From: Microcaldota archaeon
Lineage (GTDB): Archaea; Iainarchaeota; Iainarchaeia; JAADDC01
NCBI GenBank assembly: GCA_027000685.1
Contig: JALTNN010000109.1
Span: 1-7,610 of the forward strand
Direction of reading: 5' to 3'
Length of the DNA stretch: 7,610 nt
Shown: positions 5,424-7,610 of the stretch, piece after piece
Layout: every line of letters begins with the position of its first letter
Position numbering within the stretch: position 1 is the first letter of the stretch
Translations under genes and position numbers: made by a program
The notes under the pieces: model-generated
What the model was told of the DNA's origin: nothing
The model's input: the letters and a program-made list of their open reading frames with translations, nothing else
The model's database searches: none

Positions 5424-5792
5424 ATGTTGGTCCTTACGGGACTCAAGGAGGAGGTGCTCAGGAAGCTTGAAGTGAGGGGAGAGACCACAATCGAGCTCAT
5501 CTCCTTTGTTAACGTGAGGACCGCAACCCTCCTCAACCCCGCAGACAGCGTCCTCCTGACAACAGACCTCTATGAGGAGCTGAGCAACCGCACGGAGGGG
5601 ATCGTGGCCGAGGTTATTGACGTCTCCATCACGCCCGTGAGGGTGAGCATGGACCACGTCGATGAGAAGGAGATCCAGAGGGCGAGGATAAGGGTGAGGT
5701 TCTCCGGCTACGGGAGGGTCAAGGCGGTTAACTGGATAGACGAGGTACCCCATATAGACATCCTCATCGTGGAGAACCCAGTCATCTTATAA
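5424..5792 (+). CDS. DUF473-like small archaeal protein
   Basis: A 122-residue soluble protein, the last gene of the plus-strand unit. The pattern recalls the archaeal DUF473 family (about 120 residues): an N-terminal strand and helix (LVLTGLKEEVLRKL), TIELISFVNVRTATLLNPAD (22-41), a DSVLLTT strand, then RTEGIVAEVIDVSI (57-70) and a GYGRVKAV strand (95-102) near the end. The family is of unknown function and, from memory, is found mainly in methanogens and relatives; this assignment is by pattern memory, not a search. The protein is rich in beta strand, acidic and lacks membrane segments or cysteines. The ATG at 5424 has GGTGAG 5 nt upstream and sits 6 bp after the PAC2 stop. Its stop overlaps the stop region of the convergent gene by 11 bp, leaving no spacer for a terminator. 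Confidence 0.68.
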   Translation: MLVLTGLKEEVLRKLEVRGETTIELISFVNVRTATLLNPADSVLLTTDLYEELSNRTEGIVAEVIDVSITPVRVSMDHVDEKEIQRARIRVRFSGYGRVKAVNWIDEVPHIDILIVENPVIL

Positions 5793-7610
5793 GCACGTAG
5801 ATCAGGGCGATGAGGAGCACGAGCGGGACGATTTCGAACGACAGGAAGGGGAGTGCAAAGCCTCCTTCCCTCTGGGGTCCGCTCGCCACCACTATGCCGC
5901 CCGCAGGCCTTCCAACCCCCATCCCGCCCTCGAATGTCATCTTTATGCCGTTCTTGAAGGCCTCTGCAAGGGGTGCGAGCACGCCGTTTATGAGCTGCCA
6001 CTCACCCTTGGCGGGATCGAAGTAGAGGAAGCCGTCGGGCGTCTGCACGGTTTTCAGGACACCTGCACTCTCCCCGTCTATCTTGAGGACTGGCGTACCA
6101 TCTGACGCCACCTCAACCTTGATCCTGTGCTCGCTCGGGTTCCCCTCCTCATCCACCGTCCTGATGAGGAGCCCACTGGGATCCTCCGGATCCGGCTCTA
6201 CAGACGTGATTCTCTCGTTCTTCACCTCGTTTTTCTCCTTGTCGTATATCCTCAGGTAGGTATCGCCTGTCTCCGGATCCTCAACAATGGCCACCGAGTA
6301 CCGGGGCGTTTCCAGCACGGTGACCTCCTTCAACCTATCGTTCATGTTCTCTATGGCCTTCCTCTCCTCCTCGGTGGCGTCGGGGGATGGCGTTATCTGA
6401 AGGGAAACCTCACCGTCCTCCACGGAGAGGGCCGCGTCGGCCACCGCCTCCTTCCCCACACTCTCGCTCACCCTCTCCCACGCGTAGAGTTCGTTTCCTG
6501 ACTTCATTATGGAGGCATTGTCGAACACGATGGCCTTCAACGTTCCCACTTCCTTCTCCTCTTCCACGAGCCTCACGTCCTCCCCCTCGAATTCGACGTC
6601 CACGTCACGCACGAGCACCGTGAAGTCGGCCCTCACGAGAACCTCGAAGGCCTCCCCCGACCACTCCTCCGCCTGAACGACGATCCCCTTATCCGTCAGG
6701 TATATGCTCCCCTCCTCGGTGACCACCTCCCTGAGATAGCCAAGCTTTCCGATGGTTCCCTTCAAGCAGTCGAGGATCTCCGCGGAGACCTCGTAGTCAT
6801 CGGGTGCCCTTGCTCTGAGGATGTAGGCGTCTGTCGTAGGCACGGACACCTTCACCATCTCAGATGGGATGAGGAGACCGGGGAACGTGGAGTCCGGCAC
6901 GGCGTACTCCACGCCCGGGGAGGAAACAGTCCTCTCACCGTCACTCACCATCCCTTCACCCATCTCCACCTCCGCTGAATTGGACTCCAGCACTATTTTG
7001 CCCTCTCTCGGCCCCACGGGAAGGCTCTCCTCAGGCCTCGACCACTGTGCCACCACCTTCCCCGCGAGGAGGCCCGTGGCCCTCGGGAAGGTGGCGTAGA
7101 GCATAACCTGCTTCTTCTCGATCCTCGTCTTCTCTATACCCCTCAGGAGGTCGTTGACCTCTGTAGATATACCGAGCACCTTCAGGGAGTCCGCTATGCT
7201 CTGCGTGACGCTCTCCTCAACGTTCTCCACCTCCGCCTTCGCCGCTGGAGCCCTCGTGTGCAGGTAATAGCCGTACGTCGTGTCAACACAGGAAAAGCAG
7301 TCGCTGTAGAGCACATAGGCCAGGGTGGGGCTCGCTATGAAGTAGAAGACGGGGTCCACAACGACGGGCAGGGCATACCCCAGGAAAAGGCTCACCGTGA
7401 ACATGGAAAGCCTGGGATTTGTGGGGAAGAGGTGGAGGAGGCGGCACTTCTTCTCGCACGAGTTCTCAGTATCCCTCATGTCAAGGATCTTCTCACCGTT
7501 CGCGTAGACATCCGACTTCCTGAAGAAGGTGATGAGCGTACTCCCCTCCTCGGGCTTCGAGTTCTCCGTCAGGGTAAGGAAGAGGTTGTCGGCCGCCCGA
7601 TCCGCGTAGC
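5782..7610 (-). CDS. Large membrane-anchored, probably surface-exposed protein (C-terminal part; enters from right edge)
   Basis: I do not recognise this family. The frame is open to the window edge: 565 codons follow the ATG at 7479, and 43 more upstream codons are in frame and protein-like, with no Shine-Dalgarno before 7479, so the true start is probably beyond 7610. Numbering from the 7479 Met: Cys8 and Cys12 (CEKKC), a hydrophobic stretch at 26-58 that could be a membrane hairpin, then CFSC at 61-64, so Cys pairs flank the membrane part. Residues 65-100 are helical, followed by a long acidic beta-rich region (about 110-545) with turn-like stretches such as VEDPETGDTYLRIYD and PDPEDPSGLL. 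A C-terminal membrane segment (about 547-563) ends with Ile-Arg, typical of an anchor for an external domain. The upstream fragment ADRAADNLFLTL resembles the segment after the hydrophobic helix of some archaeal pilin-like proteins, only a hint. It overlaps the DUF473-like gene tail to tail by 11 bp. Function unknown; a surface or filament-associated role is inferred from topology and location. Confidence 0.75.
   Translation of the reverse strand, partial: YADRAADNLFLTLTENSKPEEGSTLITFFRKSDVYANGEKILDMRDTENSCEKKCRLLHLFPTNPRLSMFTVSLFLGYALPVVVDPVFYFIASPTLAYVLYSDCFSCVDTTYGYYLHTRAPAAKAEVENVEESVTQSIADSLKVLGISTEVNDLLRGIEKTRIEKKQVMLYATFPRATGLLAGKVVAQWSRPEESLPVGPREGKIVLESNSAEVEMGEGMVSDGERTVSSPGVEYAVPDSTFPGLLIPSEMVKVSVPTTDAYILRARAPDDYEVSAEILDCLKGTIGKLGYLREVVTEEGSIYLTDKGIVVQAEEWSGEAFEVLVRADFTVLVRDVDVEFEGEDVRLVEEEKEVGTLKAIVFDNASIMKSGNELYAWERVSESVGKEAVADAALSVEDGEVSLQITPSPDATEEERKAIENMNDRLKEVTVLETPRYSVAIVEDPETGDTYLRIYDKEKNEVKNERITSVEPDPEDPSGLLIRTVDEEGNPSEHRIKVEVASDGTPVLKIDGESAGVLKTVQTPDGFLYFDPAKGEWQLINGVLAPLAEAFKNGIKMTFEGGMGVGRPAGGIVVASGPQREGGFALPFLSFEIVPLVLLIALIYVLIR

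Noticed and set aside
5331..5753. 140-codon minus-strand frame opposite the PAC2 tail and the DUF473-like gene
   Set aside because: Crosses the boundary between two supported genes and has no domain features; the plus strand has a ribosome site and family motifs.
6127..6501. 124-codon plus-strand frame within the large minus-strand gene
   Set aside because: No family resemblance, no ribosome site, and the minus frame is continuous over more than 1,800 bases.

Overview
The window looks like chromosomal DNA from a GC-rich archaeon, probably a euryarchaeal and possibly thermophilic lineage. Reasons: the gene content is archaeal (split TadB/TadC-type pilus platform proteins beside a VirB11/TadA-type ATPase, a PAC2-family proteasome assembly chaperone, a DUF473-like protein and an archaeal-style ThiI N-terminus); arginine is mostly AGG/AGA with frequent ATA isoleucine and CTC leucine; TATA-like boxes occur without bacterial -35/-10 pairs; and genes are packed with almost no spacers. 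I cannot name the species.

Layout. (1) Positions 1-1364, minus strand: three genes read right to left, a HAD phosphatase-like gene, a second paralogous HAD gene, and the start of thiI, which runs off the left edge. They overlap by 23 and 19 bp, so they look like one transcription unit. (2) Positions 1365-1377: only 13 bp separate the two divergent starts, so their promoters must lie inside each other's coding sequence. (3) Positions 1378-5792, plus strand: six tightly packed genes, a DUF192 protein, a secretion/pilus ATPase with an unusual Cys-rich N-terminus, two GspF/TadB-TadC-type membrane proteins, a PAC2 chaperone ending in an HbYX motif, and a DUF473-like protein. Four neighbouring pairs overlap (ATGA, 19 bp, GTGA, 7 bp) and the last pair is 6 bp apart. 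(4) Positions 5782-7610, minus strand: the C-terminal 608 codons of a large, probably surface-exposed membrane protein that enters from the right edge and overlaps the DUF473-like gene tail to tail by 11 bp.

How the genes may work together. The ATPase and the two platform proteins form the motor core of a type IV filament (Tad/Epd-like) machine at the membrane. No prepilin peptidase is visible and no pilin is recognised with confidence; the large convergent membrane protein is a candidate surface partner, by location and topology only. The chaperone, the DUF473-like protein and the DUF192 protein share the transcription unit but have no established link to pili. The most notable items are the ten-cysteine, ferredoxin-like N-terminus on the ATPase and the HbYX tail on the chaperone. 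I saw no tRNA, rRNA, CRISPR array, insertion sequence or long repeat, and there is no gene-free stretch over 300 bases.
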